DNA of 64,000 bases from Adiantum capillus-veneris (taxonomy: Eukaryota; Streptophyta; Polypodiopsida; Polypodiales; Pteridaceae). The stretch covers positions 49,791,768 through 49,855,767 of the forward strand of contig CM043944.1 in NCBI GenBank assembly GCA_014529385.2. The letters run 5' to 3'. The position numbers were made by a program, and so were the translations under genes. Below the pieces are notes generated by a model. The model made no database searches, had not been told where the DNA came from, and saw only the letters and a list, made by a program, of their open reading frames with translations. Within the stretch, counting starts at the first letter, position 1; the number at the start of each line of letters is the position of its first letter. Below, one piece after another: positions 33,283 to 44,428 of the stretch.

Positions 33283-33838
33283 TGTCACTAGCACGGGACA
33301 GGCAGTTAGTTGTAGTGGGGCTGGAGTTCACACTGGATGGACTCTCGCCTAGGCAGTGACACATGGCAAGTGATACGGATGGTGGTCCAGTCAACACCAT
33401 GGCCAACGCACTACCACCACAATTTGGAGAGACTTAGCTGGACTGGATATTTATGAGCCGTTGGTGGCTCTTTATGGTTGCATAGTTGTTTGGAGTCATA
33501 ACATTATCTACTGTGTGTGGTATAGAGTTTTGGAGCCTTGAGTCTATGTATCTAGAGTTCACGCACAGCACGTCTGTACCTTCCCTGCATAATTGAGCCT
33601 CGACACCCCCATTGTACCCATGAGTTCTGGGCTAGAGCTGAGAGTGCTGCCATGCCAGAGTGTATTGGTTTCTTTGAGTTAGTCGATGTTCATATTGTTC
33701 AGGTTTCTCTGTTGACTCTTGCTCTTGTTGTTATGTTCTTCATTGTCTTCTGTGTTTTCATTCTATGGAGTGAGATCTCACGCAAACTGCACTGAGGAGC
33801 ACCCACCAAAGAGAGCACGACACATTATCTCCACTACA
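33283..33838 (+). repeat. right LTR of the gag-only element
   Basis: 556 bp matching 29351-29915, again from TGTCACTAGCACGGGAC to CTCCACTACA. Confidence 0.92.
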
Positions 33839-33839
33839 A

Positions 33840-33851
33840 GCTCTGATACCA
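33840..33851 (-). promoter_or_regulatory. initiator-Met primer-binding site of a minus-strand LTR element
   Basis: The plus strand reads GCTCTGATACCA, the reverse complement of TGGTATCAGAGC, directly beside the LTR at 33853. It marks that LTR as the 5' LTR of a minus-strand element whose interior has been lost or displaced by the gag-only element. Confidence 0.85.
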
Positions 33852-33852
33852 C

Positions 33853-35214
33853 TATAATAGACTTGGACACTCCAAGCCGAAGGTCTACAGCAACACGTGA
33901 GAAAACAACAAACAATTGAACACAACTTGAAAAGAGGGAGAGAGAAAAGAGGAGAGTCAACACGGAACGGTGAAGTTCCATCCCCAGATGCACTCGCCCC
34001 CTTCTTGGTAATTCTTTATTCTTAAGCTTCGCAAAGTACAAAGTTCGAGGGTCCTTGAAACCGGCCCATAGGGTGGTAGACTTTAGCTTTCACCCGATTC
34101 TTTACTCGATAAACTTTACTTGACTTTACGACACACAGGAAAACTTCACTAATAAACATGCGACGATTGGAATTAACACTTCACACACAAACCACGGCAT
34201 GGTAGCTAGAACGCTCCCAAGCAGACAGCGACACCCTGTAGGCCCCAAAGACCGGCGCCCCTTTTGGTATTTCTTTATTCTTATAAAACTTGGGAGAAAA
34301 CCTGCAAGTTCCTACGAGCTGTCCCGCTTTTACCGGGCTGAAAATGGCCTACTCTAGCCCGATTTCGGCAACATAACCACAGTAGGAGGCTTCACAAACA
34401 AAATCCTCACGCCAAAGGTGACTTTCCCAACGCATATGAACACTTTCCCAAACCTGGCAAGAATCTGCAGCACGCTGAATTCTCTGTTTTCTGCCCTGAA
34501 AATGCACCAGATAGCCTGTATAGTGATCCCAACGCTTCCTCAAAGCCCCTGGGAGTATTAGGAATCAATTAAGGTCAAAACCCTATACCTGCAAAAATAC
34601 ACAGCAGGCTGTATTTTACTGTTTTGGGCTCCGTTTCGCGTGCACATCGCATCCATAGCAAGCCCTCGAACTCCCGCACCTATAGGGCTACTTGACCTTT
34701 GAATCGGACGAGATTTCTCGCGTGAAATCTCTCCAAATTCACCTGTACTTGCGGGGGATTAGCACTTAGCTAATCCAGTACTTGGACAAGAGACTCTTGC
34801 CTCAACATACGCGCATGAACCCACAAGCAGTCACTTATGAGCCAAAATCAACCTCTACTCTCAAAAATGGGCGCCCCCTCTTCATGCAGACTTGGCAATT
34901 CGCTCTGCAGCCGCAAAGTGTCCACTTAGCCTCTTTTGAGTTAACTAGTACCCACCAACTTATAAGTGTCGCGAGGGGCTTAAATGACTTTGAACTAAGC
35001 CTAGACACCCGTTTACTGCTCGGGTTCCAGTGCCGACCGGCGCGACCATCTCGTGGTGGACTGCCCTTCTCGAGTGCGGATGAAACTCTCGGCCGTCGGC
35101 CATTTCACACTGGCCACACAATGTCCGGCCATTTGTGACTTCAAGAAGATGGTCCCAAAAATTAAAGAAAAATGAAGGGAAAGAAACCAACAACTAAGGT
35201 TAGTGGTTGCCCCA
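33853..35214 (-). repeat. 5' LTR of a minus-strand Gypsy element related to element A
   Basis: 1362 bp. On the minus strand it begins TGGGGCAACCACTAACC and ends TATTATA. It shares blocks with the LTR of element A (for example CCCTGTAGGCCCCAAAGAC at 34225-34243 and TTGCGGGGGATTAGCA-type sequence near 34750) and is its inverted relative at 44429-45675. Coding sequence belonging to it is not present beside it. Confidence 0.82.
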
Positions 35215-35640
35215 GCCTCATGACAATCCTCTCTCTGGCGAAGCTCCCAAGCTAATCTACAAAGAGTGAGGCCCAAGGCACACTTATACACGCCCCTGGC
35301 CTCTCTAGTTCTAAAAGCTTGCAAGACCAAAAATTGGCGCTCCAATTCTCACAACGCAAATCGCGGAATTTCGTACGGCCTACCACATCAACAACGCAAA
35401 TCACAGAACGTCCGTATAGCCTACCACCTCAGCATTTCTATGCAATTTGGGGTCCAACTTTATTTTTAAGGGTTAAGGCCCCGCGACTAGGTTCTATAAG
35501 TTGGGAGGGATAGGCTTTTTTAGGCCTTACCCTCTTTGGACCACTCGACCAAAACATGTAAGTTGGAACGACTTCTGCTTCCTTCTAGACCCCTCGGCTA
35601 GGTTCTGTCCTTTAGGCCATGCCACGTCATCACTTTGTGT
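35215..35640 (-). repeat. LTR-like segment X, inverted copy at 43278-43560
   Basis: On the minus strand this begins near 35640 with CACAAAGTGATGACGTGGCA, which aligns to CACAAGTTGGTGACGTGGCA at 43281-43300. Further blocks match around 35450-35560. Similarity is moderate, so the copies are old. It probably represents LTR sequence, but its element is not identified. Confidence 0.6.
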
Positions 35641-35642
35641 CC

Positions 35643-36203
35643 GCAGTCAAGTTTGACACGTTCTTAGGCTACCAAGACACCCATGGAGCCCTTGAATTCA
35701 TACAACTGTTTGACATCGCCTTCTCGGGAGGTTGCTCCAAGGTACGAACGGCGGTATCTTATTTGAAAGGAAATGCAGAAACATGGTGGTCTCCTCTATT
35801 TTTGCACAAAGAAACACCTAAGAAGTGGGTAAAATTCAAGAGACTTTTCTCTTATGCCTGGTTAATAGAACAATATAAAGAAAATGTCATCATGGCTTAG
35901 CATCATCTAAGAATCAATACGGAAGACACTTTGAATGACTGTTGCTAGAGGTTTTGGGATACCTATTTTCCAATGTCCTCGTGTCGGAGGACCACTTTGA
36001 AGGACCAGAATGAGCGGTTCTACTGTGCATTGCCAAAAGAGATTTGACAATATGTTGCCAGAGGTTTTGGGATACCTATTTTCGAGTGTCCTCGTGTCGG
36101 AGGACCACTTTGAAGGACCAAAATGAACGGTTCTACTGTGGATTGCCAAAAGAGATTCGACGGTATTGTCTTATGGCTCATGGGACATGCCAAGGAAGGT
36201 TTT
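35643..36203 (+). pseudogene. Gypsy gag fragment, left part
   Basis: Plus-strand gag core: AVKFDTFLGYQDTHGALEFI, QLFDIAFSGGCSKVRTAVSY, LKGNAETWWSPLFLHKETPK and FYCGLPKEIRRYC. A 110-bp stretch (about 35942-36048) is repeated at 36054-36160. The fragment is split by element C at GTTTT and continues at 42001. It has stops and frame changes. Confidence 0.8.
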
Positions 36204-37687
36204 TGTTGCTAAATTGGCTTTATCTGACATAAAAATAATTCTAAATGAATTATTGGATTTATAAGTCAGAGGGTTTTCTCGCTTGGAACACCAAGAAAAA
36301 TAATTCTAAATGAATTATCGGAATTTTAAGTGAGAGGGTTTTTCTCACTGGAGACATCCGAGTACAGAGTATCCCTAGTGCGTCATTCAAAGTAATGACA
36401 GGAGCACTGTGAAAGAGAGTATCTGTAAGGCCACTAGGAACGGGTACTTCTGATGCGTCACAACGAATGGGTGACAGGGAGCATCGGTAAGAAGTATCCG
36501 ACAATCCAAGAACGGACATCTCTGATGCGTCATAGGATGGGTGACATAGAGCATCGTGAAGGGGATTGTACCGTAAGTTCAGTACGAAAGGACTAGGTGA
36601 TGGGTATCCCTGATGCGTCACAAGGTGGGTGACGGGTGCATCAGAAAGGGGATATCCATAGTCGAGAGGAAATCCAAACTGGAAAGAGGAATAAACGTAA
36701 AGACGCAGGCACAAGAATAAAGATGGGTTCTGAGAAGCTTTTCTTAAAAAGCGAAAAAATTTGAACGAGTTTTCCGGGAAGAGCAAATGCTTTCCCGCGA
36801 GGAATGTATTTGCATTGCATTTGTGCATGTGGTTGCATCCAGGGACGCCTGGGAAGTGTTGTGAAAAGCATTGTTTAAAACTTATAAGGTTTTATTGAGT
36901 TTTTGGGTAGGTTCATACCAATTTTAAAATATGTTGGCCGCCCACTTAATAAGTGGGCAGCCGCTTAGAAAATAAAGCAACAAAACCAGCCAACGAATTC
37001 TCTCTCTCTATTTCCAACAAAGCACAGCAAAAAAAAAAAAAAAACGGCCACGATCTTTACGCGAGCAGCTATTTGTGCCGTGGCCAAGGAGCTATAAAAG
37101 CACCACATGCCCTCACTGAAAGGGGGTTACCAACGTAAGCAAGAGAAGACTCTGCCGCCAGATAACGCAAGAGATCGCGAGACTACGAAGCACAGAAGTC
37201 GCCTTTCCCGCGCAAGAGCGACAGGTATCTATTGTGGACTCGCCATACGAATTGTTGTCGCGTGTTTGTGTGTGTGTTTGTAGGTAATTCATCGCGAAGG
37301 AGAAGCGAGAAGGCTTACGCTTGGGAATTCCGAGAACGGAATTCGGAAATTGTCTGCGGAGTCTCGACTCCGAGTACAGACGGAAAAAGGATTGAGAGCT
37401 CGTCTCTCGGATTTCCCTTACGGGAAGGAACGGCCATTGAGTCAGAGAATTAGAACGGAGGGGTTTTCTCCGGTTCTTGTGCTTGTAAAAAGATTCTCCC
37501 TAATAAAGGATTCTCTTTAAGGGGGGGGACCAACCCATCTTCTGGTCCCAAGTACTGTGTCGATCTTCTCACTCTCTATCTCTCTCTCTCTATCTATTTC
37601 TCTCTATATCCTCTGGCTTCAATATTAAGTGATAAATTTTATTTATCCGAGTATATTTTATATTGCTATGCGCTCCCGTTTGTGACA
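36204..37687 (+). repeat. 5' LTR of element C
   Basis: TGTTGCTAAATTGG to TTTGTGACA. TATAAAAG at 37093-37100 is a probable core promoter and AATAAA near 37502 a probable poly(A) signal. Upstream it carries the palindrome array at 36371-36650. A GGGACCA…TGGTCCC inverted repeat lies near 37525-37550. Confidence 0.94.
36371..36650. promoter_or_regulatory. array of palindromic TGACG-type repeats in the element C LTR
   Basis: Three clear units and one weaker unit. Each clear unit reads GATGCGTCA(C/T), a short loop, GGTGAC, about five bases, then GCATC (arms at 36452/36471/36481, 36524/36541/36551 and 36612/36629/36638). The arms pair with each other. The core GTGACGCATC contains TGACG, the half-site bound by plant TGA/bZIP factors. 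The same array is in the 3' LTR at 40600-40890. A role as enhancer is inference. Confidence 0.6.
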
Positions 37688-37688
37688 G

Positions 37689-37700
37689 TGGTATCAGAGC
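37689..37700 (+). promoter_or_regulatory. initiator-Met primer-binding site of element C
   Basis: TGGTATCAGAGC, one base after the 5' LTR. Confidence 0.94.
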
Positions 37701-37959
37701 ATGGTCTCCTCTCTTTCTCTGTAAAGGAGGACGACTCTGGGAAGATATGAGAAGCAGCCATGACAAGCCAAGAGAGAAGGAAGCAGGCGGAAATCTAAGT
37801 CCTGCAGGAAAAGCTCACAGAGTTGGAAATTTTTTCTCTCTCTGCAAGAAGTCGACACAAGACTTGGGATTCTGTACGAAGGTGACAAGAGCATGACGCT
37901 CAAGAACCTAGAGAATCCAAGGAGCGGAATGCTCAAGATCCTTCAGAACCCAAAAGATA

Positions 37960-38350
37960 TCCATGAACATCAATCCAAAACCATATCCAAGAAATCTTGT
38001 CATTTCCGGAAGGACAGGAAGAAGATGTCTAGACCTAGGAACGCTCCAGTCAAGTTTGATACTTTTGACGGAACGGAAGATGCCCCGTAGCTTTCATTCG
38101 ACAGTTTGAAGTTGCCTTTGCAAACGGAAATTTCTGAGAAGCTTCGAAGGTGAGGCATGTGACCAAACACCTCAAGGGGATTGCAAGTACTTGGTGGTAT
38201 ACCAAAGCTCTGCAAGGAACTTACAACAACAATTCAAGGCTGAATTTTCCGACAAATTATTTTCCTCTACGCTTTGAGGAAGGCATCCAAGAAGATTGGG
38301 ATCGGTTTGCCCAATAGAAATACGAGCGAGTCCAAGCAAGTAGTGGTTCA
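37960..38350 (+). pseudogene. element C gag remnant
   Basis: Reading across frame changes, the plus strand gives NAPVKFDTFDGTEDAP, then FIRQFEVAFANG-like and HLKGIASTWWYTKALQG-like segments. This is the start of the same Retrotrans_gag core seen at 35643. Stops and frameshifts are frequent and the gene fades out near 38350. Confidence 0.7.
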
Positions 38351-40433
38351 CTCTTGCCAAGGTAGCTCCACTCTTGACCCTCTTTGAGGAAGGAAAGATG
38401 AAATTCAACGAAGGACTTTTGCCCGAATTTTGTAGACGCATCTGCAAGATACTTTGCAGCAAATGGTGGAGTCAGCAATACAAGTTGAAAGTGTACATCT
38501 CAGTGTACATAGAATCTAATCCCCGTAGTGGGACGGGAACCATTGAACATAGAAACAACGAATTTTTGTTACCTCTCCTCGAAGGATACGTTGCTATCCG
38601 GAGAAAGTTTGGAGTAAGGGAATTCAATCTATACCTCCTGAGATTTTGAACAAAAGACCCTCGAACTTTAAGTGTGAGGGCAGGTCTTTGATCAAAGTTA
38701 AATCTTTGAGGAACTCATCAACTGCGTATTGCTTTTACGCACGAGATATGCACGTGTCTAACCAGGACAATCACTCTTGAGTGTTTATGAGAGTAGGGTT
38801 GAGTCAAAACATTGTTTTATACGATGAACTCTTTGCTTAACCATCCGGAAGGTCCATGATTGATCAGGTATCCGGTAGTTCTCCAACAAATTACCTCCTA
38901 TTGAGGGTAGAAAATTATGAAGGAACCATTCTGAGCTTTCAAGCAAAGAAAAGCTTTCATGAAGCTTGAGTACTCTTTAAGCCCACACCCCCTACCTGGT
39001 AAGGGAAGATATGGTAGTGCTTTTCGCACAAGTGAAGGAATACTCTCTTTACGAGGGAAGGAAAAAGCAACGACTACGGCCTATGCTCGAGGAATCCAAG
39101 GATTGAAATCCTAGATTATTTGATGAGCGGGTTTTGCTCTAAGATCAAGCCAAGGGATTGTCAGGTGAGCGTCTTTGCTCTTAAGGATCTTACAAAGGGA
39201 AGGTAATTTCCCAGGTTCACCAAAACTCTAACACAACTTAAAAATTATGTACACCTTTGGGTACATGGATAACACATGAAGATGCAGACCTATGCCAAGG
39301 TGGGTCATCTACTAGTTGAATTTTTTTCTGCTAAACGGAATGAGATGAACCAACTTCCTTTTTAGGAACTCGACGGGAGTTTGTTATACTCTCTTGAGCG
39401 CCTTTTTGCGCGCAAGGATATTCCGACACGAGAATCTCTATTTGAGATGTGTTCGGTAGAAGGAATTTGAGTTTCTCTACGGAGAAGAGGTTTTCTGATG
39501 GTCGTTGATCATTGAGTACCCTATGTGCCTTTACCATTACAGTAGCAACTTTTGGTTGCGGTATATGTTTCTCCATGAGCAGGTCAAGTAGCATTTACAC
39601 GCTGCTGGAATAAATTCGAACTATTCTGTTCGTAAGAATATAATTCGCTAACCGTTTCAAAATGGTAAGAATTACATATGGGAGAATATCCCTGAGAATC
39701 AAAGAGGGTTCGCTCTATTGGGAACCGGGTTTGAACATACGTTCAGAAAATGCTATGGCTAGAATCCTATCTGCCTGAGATTTTGCAAGTCGTCATTGAT
39801 GCTTGCAAGGTGAATCATTTTTTATGATTTTGTAAGGAAGAGACGCTAATGGGCGTCGAGAAAACACTGCTGGTGGTAATAACTCATTCGAGGAAAAGAT
39901 TAGAAGAAAGTGCCGCCGTGCACAAGGAATCTTCGGATTGGAACCGTCCGCCTACGTTGAGCGACGGCCAAGAACAAGAACCTTCTTTAAGGTGATCGCA
40001 AACGTTGTTTGTGAAAGAAAGACATCGAGCTTAATACTCTTATGATTTGGGCATTCCCTATGTGGGAGGACATAAGAGGTTTAATACCCTCTGGACTAAC
40101 AGCGCAAGATTATGCACAAGGACAGATACCTAGATTGATTTCTAGGAGGATTATTCTTCTCGGGATTGAGAAGGTGGAATTGAGTTAACAGATTCTCGAA
40201 TGATGAAACTTCCAATCTGTTGGAAAGACGCGAATGACAAGTTCTTACATGGCTCGTAAGTTTCATGATTGGTGAAGGATATCCGAATTTTTGTTTAATT
40301 TAATTTTTAAGTTCTCTTTTGAGAAAGAACTAACTCAACTCACCTTTGAGCAAGATTTGAAATTTTCCGGTTTCTCCCCGGCAGTTCAATTGGACCTCTA
40401 CAGTTGAGGACAACTGTTTACAAGTGAGAGGAA
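38351..40433. other. element C interior without recognisable genes
   Basis: Two kilobases between the gag remnant and the 3' LTR. No pol motif (DDxxxYS-type RT, DDE, CX2C finger) was found in any frame. Confidence 0.6.
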
Positions 40434-42000
40434 TGTTGCTGAATTGGATTTATCTGACATAAAAATAATTCTAAATGAATTATTGGATTTATAAGTGAGA
40501 GGGTTTTCTCGCTTGGAACAACAGGAAAAATAATTCTAAATGAATTATTGGAATTTTAAGTGAGAGGGTTTTTCTCACTGGAGACATCCAAGTACAGAGT
40601 ATCCCTAGAGCGTCATTCAAAGTAATGACAGGAGCACTGTGAAAGGGAGTATCTGTAAGGCCACTAGGAACGGGTACTTCTGATGCGTCACAACGGATGG
40701 TGACAGGGAGCATCGGTAAGAAGTATCCGACAATCCACGAACGGACATCTCTGATGCGTCATAGGATGAGTGACATAGAGCATCGTGAAGGGGATTGTAC
40801 CGTAAGTTCGGTACGAAAGGACTAGGTGATGGGTATCCCTGATGCGTCACAAGGTGGGTGACAGGTGCATCGGAAAGGGGATATCCATAGTCGAGAGGAA
40901 ATCCGAACTGGAAAGAGGAATACACGTAAAGACGCAAGCACAAGAATAAAGATGGGTTCTGAGAAGCTTTTCTTAAAAAGCATAAAAATTTGAATGAGTT
41001 TTCCGGGAAGAGCAAACGCTTTCCTGCGAGGAATGTGTCTGCATTGCATTTGTGCATGTGGTTGCATCCATGGACGCCTGGGAAGTGTTGTGAAAAGCAT
41101 TGTTTTAAACTTATGAGGTTTTATTGAGTTTTTGGGTAGGTTCATACCAATTTTAAAATATGTTGGCCGCCCACTTAATAAGTGGGCAGTATTAAGTGGG
41201 CGGCCACTTAGAAAATAAAGCAACAAAACCATCCAGCGAATTCTCTCTCCCTATTTCGAGTAGAGCACCGCAAAAAAAAAAAAAACGGCCGCGATCTCTA
41301 CGCGAGCAGCTATTAGTGCCGTGGCCAAGGAGCTATAAAAGCACCGCAGGCCCTCACTGAAAGGGGGTTACCAACGTAAGCAAGAGAAGACTCTGCTGCC
41401 AGATAACACAAGAGATCGCAAGACTACGAAGCACGGAAGTCGCTTTTCCCACGCAAGAGCGACAGGTATCTATTGTGGATTCGCCATACGAATTGTTGTC
41501 GCGTGTTTGTGTGTGTGTTTGCAGGTACTTCATCGCGAAGGAGAAGCGAGAAGGCTTCGGCCTACGCTTGGGAATTCCGAGAACAGCCATTCATCGACGG
41601 AAGCTGCTTCCCAGATTAATTTGACGAGGCAAGCTTCTTTTACAAATCCGGGAATTCGGAAATTGTTTGCGGAGTCTCGACTCCGAGTACAGACGGAAAA
41701 AGGATTGAGAGCTCGTCTCTCGGATTTCCCTTACGGGAAGGAACGGCCATCGAGTCAGAGAATTAGAACAGAGGGGTTTTCTCCGGTTCTTGTGCTTGTA
41801 AAAAGATTCTCCCTAATAAAGGATTCTGTTTAAGGGGGGGGACCAGCCCATCTTATGGTCCCCAGTACTGTGTCGATCTTCTCACTCTCTATCTCTCTCT
41901 CTCTATCTATTTCTCTCTATATCCTCTGGCTTCAATATTAAGTGATAAATTTTATTTATCCGAGTATATTTTATATTGCTATGCGCTCCCGTTTGTGACA
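40434..42000 (+). repeat. 3' LTR of element C
   Basis: Aligns with 36204-37687 with three larger differences: a short GTGGGC-type duplication near 41190-41205, a 7-bp insertion near 41555, and about 66 bp present only here near 41583-41650. TATAAAA lies at 41334-41340. The end TTTGTGACA is followed by GTTTT. Confidence 0.94.
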
Positions 42001-42400
42001 GTTTTGGTATGCACGCATACGGACAAGTCAACGGCCACCTCAATGGGGCAAGAGTCTTCCAAGGAAAAGAAACAACCAAGGGAACCGGATGATAGTTCAT
42101 CAGAAAATTCCGAAGAAGGGAATTAGCTGATAGTTCATCAGAGAGTTCCGCAAAAGCAAGGGGATCAGCTGATGGTTCATCAGAGAATTCCAACAATTCA
42201 GAATGAGGTACCAATGGACACGGTGGGCCAAATGGGCTACCAACAGGTAACTAGGGACAAGAAAAGAACAAAAAGATAAGCTAGATCCACTGAATAATTT
42301 GGTCAAGGGCAGTTTTTGGCTCTCGATGCAAAGTGGATGGGGGAGAAGAACTTCACATATTCTCTTCATATTTGGGTTGTACCTTGAAGCTTTTTATTAT
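42001..42400 (+). pseudogene. Gypsy gag tail and chromodomain end, right part
   Basis: Continuation of the gag fragment beyond element C. It begins with three variants of GTTCATCAGAGAATTCC encoding a Ser-rich tail (42090-42200), then jumps to a C-terminal pol remnant ending LYLEAF near 42375-42395, as in element A (LYLEAFQ). Most of pol between them is deleted. Confidence 0.6.
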
Positions 42401-43277
42401 TAGCAATGTCTATGCCGAAAGTTACCGATGAATCGACAGGTTGAATTTGGCGCAGTACGGATTGCACCAGAGGGGAGCCACTCCACTTCTTTTGTCACAG
42501 ATTGCCTAGATTGAATAAAGTCACAAATTTCTCCTTGAGATTTTAAGGATACTGACACCCTAACAATATTTTGTGCAATGACTTTATGAACATATGAACA
42601 TATGAACATGAATTGGAAATTTCCTAGAATTGAACATGCTCTTTCATGTGTGTATTGTTAGAGTATGTGTTGGGAAGATGCAGCATTTTGTCTAAAGAAT
42701 TAGTGCACCGAGACATCGGTTAAAGATCAGCGAGATCTGGATGTGATGCTAAGTGAATGTGAATTGAATGTGATTCTAGTGCATCAAGATTGCTATCCCA
42801 ATGAGATGATTGGATACTGTTGTGAGTGCATCAAGAGTTCCTGAAGGATGATATGGCTACATAGGAATCTAGGTGCATCAAGAGTTTTGGACTAGATGGG
42901 ATGACTATTGAAACACAGTATTCAATGTGCACTGTGTGATTTTGTGAACTGTGTGAACAGCATGCTTTGTGCATGTATTGTCTTGTGGGGATGGCCAGGG
43001 GCATGGTTTGCTTGAAAAGTGAAAAGAAAGGATATGAATATGATAATAACCGCGAGATTTAGTAGATCAAGACATCCATGAAAAGATCAATGCGACCTGG
43101 ATGTGATTGCTAAATAGGTTACAATGCTCGTGATTTGCATCTGAGACCCTCAACAGATATGTGATTGATCGAGACTGACGTCTTTGTAGAAGTACTAGGT
43201 TTGTGGAGTCTAATGCATGGGTACATAGAGTCAGTGTCTACTAAAGAGCAATTACAATTCTTTCTGGAGGAGGGAAT
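42401..43277 (+). other. 3' untranslated region of an old Gypsy element
   Basis: 42440-42590 is similar to 11740-11890 downstream of the other chromodomain remnant. Further on, GATCAGCGAGATCTGGATGT near 42725 and ATCAATGCGACCTGGATGTG near 43088 are two diverged copies of one motif. The stretch ends in GGAGGAGGGAA (43267-43277), a likely polypurine tract next to the LTR-like segment at 43278. Confidence 0.55.
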
Positions 43278-43560
43278 GTCACAAGTTGGTGACGTGGCAT
43301 GCCCAACTAAGAAAATGGCCGAGAGGACAAGAGTTAAGAGTTTGAAAAAAACTCTAACCCAGAAAATTTGAACCCAAAAAGAACTTGCAGATATGGCCAA
43401 GAGACCTAAAGGGATTAGGGTTTTAAAAATTTAGCCCGACCAACTTATGGAGCACCAGCTGAGGGGCCTAAACCCTAAAAATTACAAAAGCGTGAGAGCT
43501 GGGCAAATTTCCTGAATCGCTAGAGATGCCACGTGGCATCCTGTACAGGAATTCCATCTT
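43278..43560 (+). repeat. LTR-like segment X', plus-strand copy
   Basis: Begins TGTCACAAGTTGGTGACGTG right after a purine tract, as a 3' LTR should. It is the inverted counterpart of 35215-35640. It is cut short at about 43560, where a minus-strand pol fragment starts. Confidence 0.6.
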
Positions 43561-43566
43561 TTGCAC

Positions 43567-44428
43567 TCACTGATTGTTGCCAATTTTGGCACATGCTTTT
43601 GGGCAGAAGATGTTTTTGGACCTAGGTGGCCAATTCGGTACCGAACTGCTAGGGATTAGATCAATAGTGTGATCTCTCAGTTCTCTCAAGAGGTAGCTCT
43701 CGAGGAAAACCAGCAAAGAAAGAATCAGATCAAGCTTGCAAAAATTTAAGTAGTTCTTTTTCCAAGTCTGACAAACTCGAGTTCTTATTTCATTAATGTC
43801 ATTCACGGAGCTCGAGTAAACAAAGGGACTGGATTTAATTAGTTTTGAAACAATCGAAGCCGATACAAGTGGGACAGATCACCCTTTAATTTTACATCAA
43901 GAGCGATTTCTTTGCCTTTCTCATTCTTCATTCTTGCTTGATAATCAACCACGACGCCGTTCTTGTGGTACCAAGGGATCCCCAAAAGGACGTCACACTC
44001 TCTGGAGAGGCATGATGTAAAAGTCCTTGTGCCCTAGATACCCCTAGCAATGCAACCGAACTTTGCCTATGCCAGGTGTAATGGCCACATCTCACCCTGG
44101 TGCTGCTAGAACTGCCTCCATCAATGGTCCCATTTCTGCAAGCATAATTCCAAGTGCGAGCCGCCAATTCAATCAAGATGAAGTTGGCCTTGGCTCCTCC
44201 ATTGAAGAATATGAGGACTTCCTCATCACGTACTTTGCCCCATGCTCTACAAAGCTCAGTACTCTCGTCTATCTGTTCTCGGCTTGTCCCCACAAAAATC
44301 GGGAACCCATCCTGCCTTTGTCTTTCCTTTCTTTGCACGCTCATCCACCGCTTTGAAGTCTCTAGTTTGTCCTCTCCCTGCTCCTTTGATGCTTTGTTGG
44401 TGCACTTCGCAAGAATGTGCCCTGTCAG
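43567..44428 (-). pseudogene. Gypsy fragment: zinc knuckle end, protease and linker to RT
   Basis: Minus-strand relic of the element A family. TGHILAKC (near 44405) is the second half of a gag zinc knuckle. TELCRAWGKVRDEEVLIFFN and AKANFILIELAA (44130-44260) match the protease of element A, but the active-site Asp is Asn (FFNGGA). RELRDHTIDLIPSSSVPNWP (near 43625-43690) is the linker before RT. It is truncated on the right by the LTR at 44429 and on the left by segment X'. Confidence 0.82.

Larger units (their letters stand above)
29351..33838 (+). mobile_element. gag-only LTR element (TR-GAG-like)
   Basis: A 4.5-kb element with LTRs at 29351-29915 and 33283-33838, a candidate primer site and a gag gene, but no protease, reverse transcriptase or integrase anywhere in the 3.4-kb interior. 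That composition matches the non-autonomous class called terminal-repeat retrotransposons with GAG. No clean target-site duplication is visible: CCCTG precedes the left LTR and AGCTC follows the right one. The right end abuts the primer site of another element at 33840. Confidence 0.8.
36204..42000 (+). mobile_element. non-autonomous LTR retrotransposon (element C)
   Basis: A 5.8-kb insertion bounded by the duplication GTTTT (36199-36203 and 42001-42005). It has large LTRs (1484 and 1567 bp), an initiator-Met primer site and a purine-rich end (AAGTGAGAGGAA before 40434). The 2.75-kb interior contains only a broken gag start. No protease, RT or integrase is recognisable between 38350 and 40433. 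Long LTRs with a poorly coding interior fit the large retrotransposon derivative (LARD) type. Confidence 0.92.

Noticed and set aside
29351-33838. Reading the gag-only element as a minus-strand element
   Set aside because: Gag motifs and the candidate primer site are both on the plus strand, and no primer site precedes the right LTR on the minus strand.
36452-36642. CRISPR-like array of palindromic repeats
   Set aside because: Spacing varies from 72 to 88 bp, units are imperfect, and the array lies in both LTRs of a plant retrotransposon.
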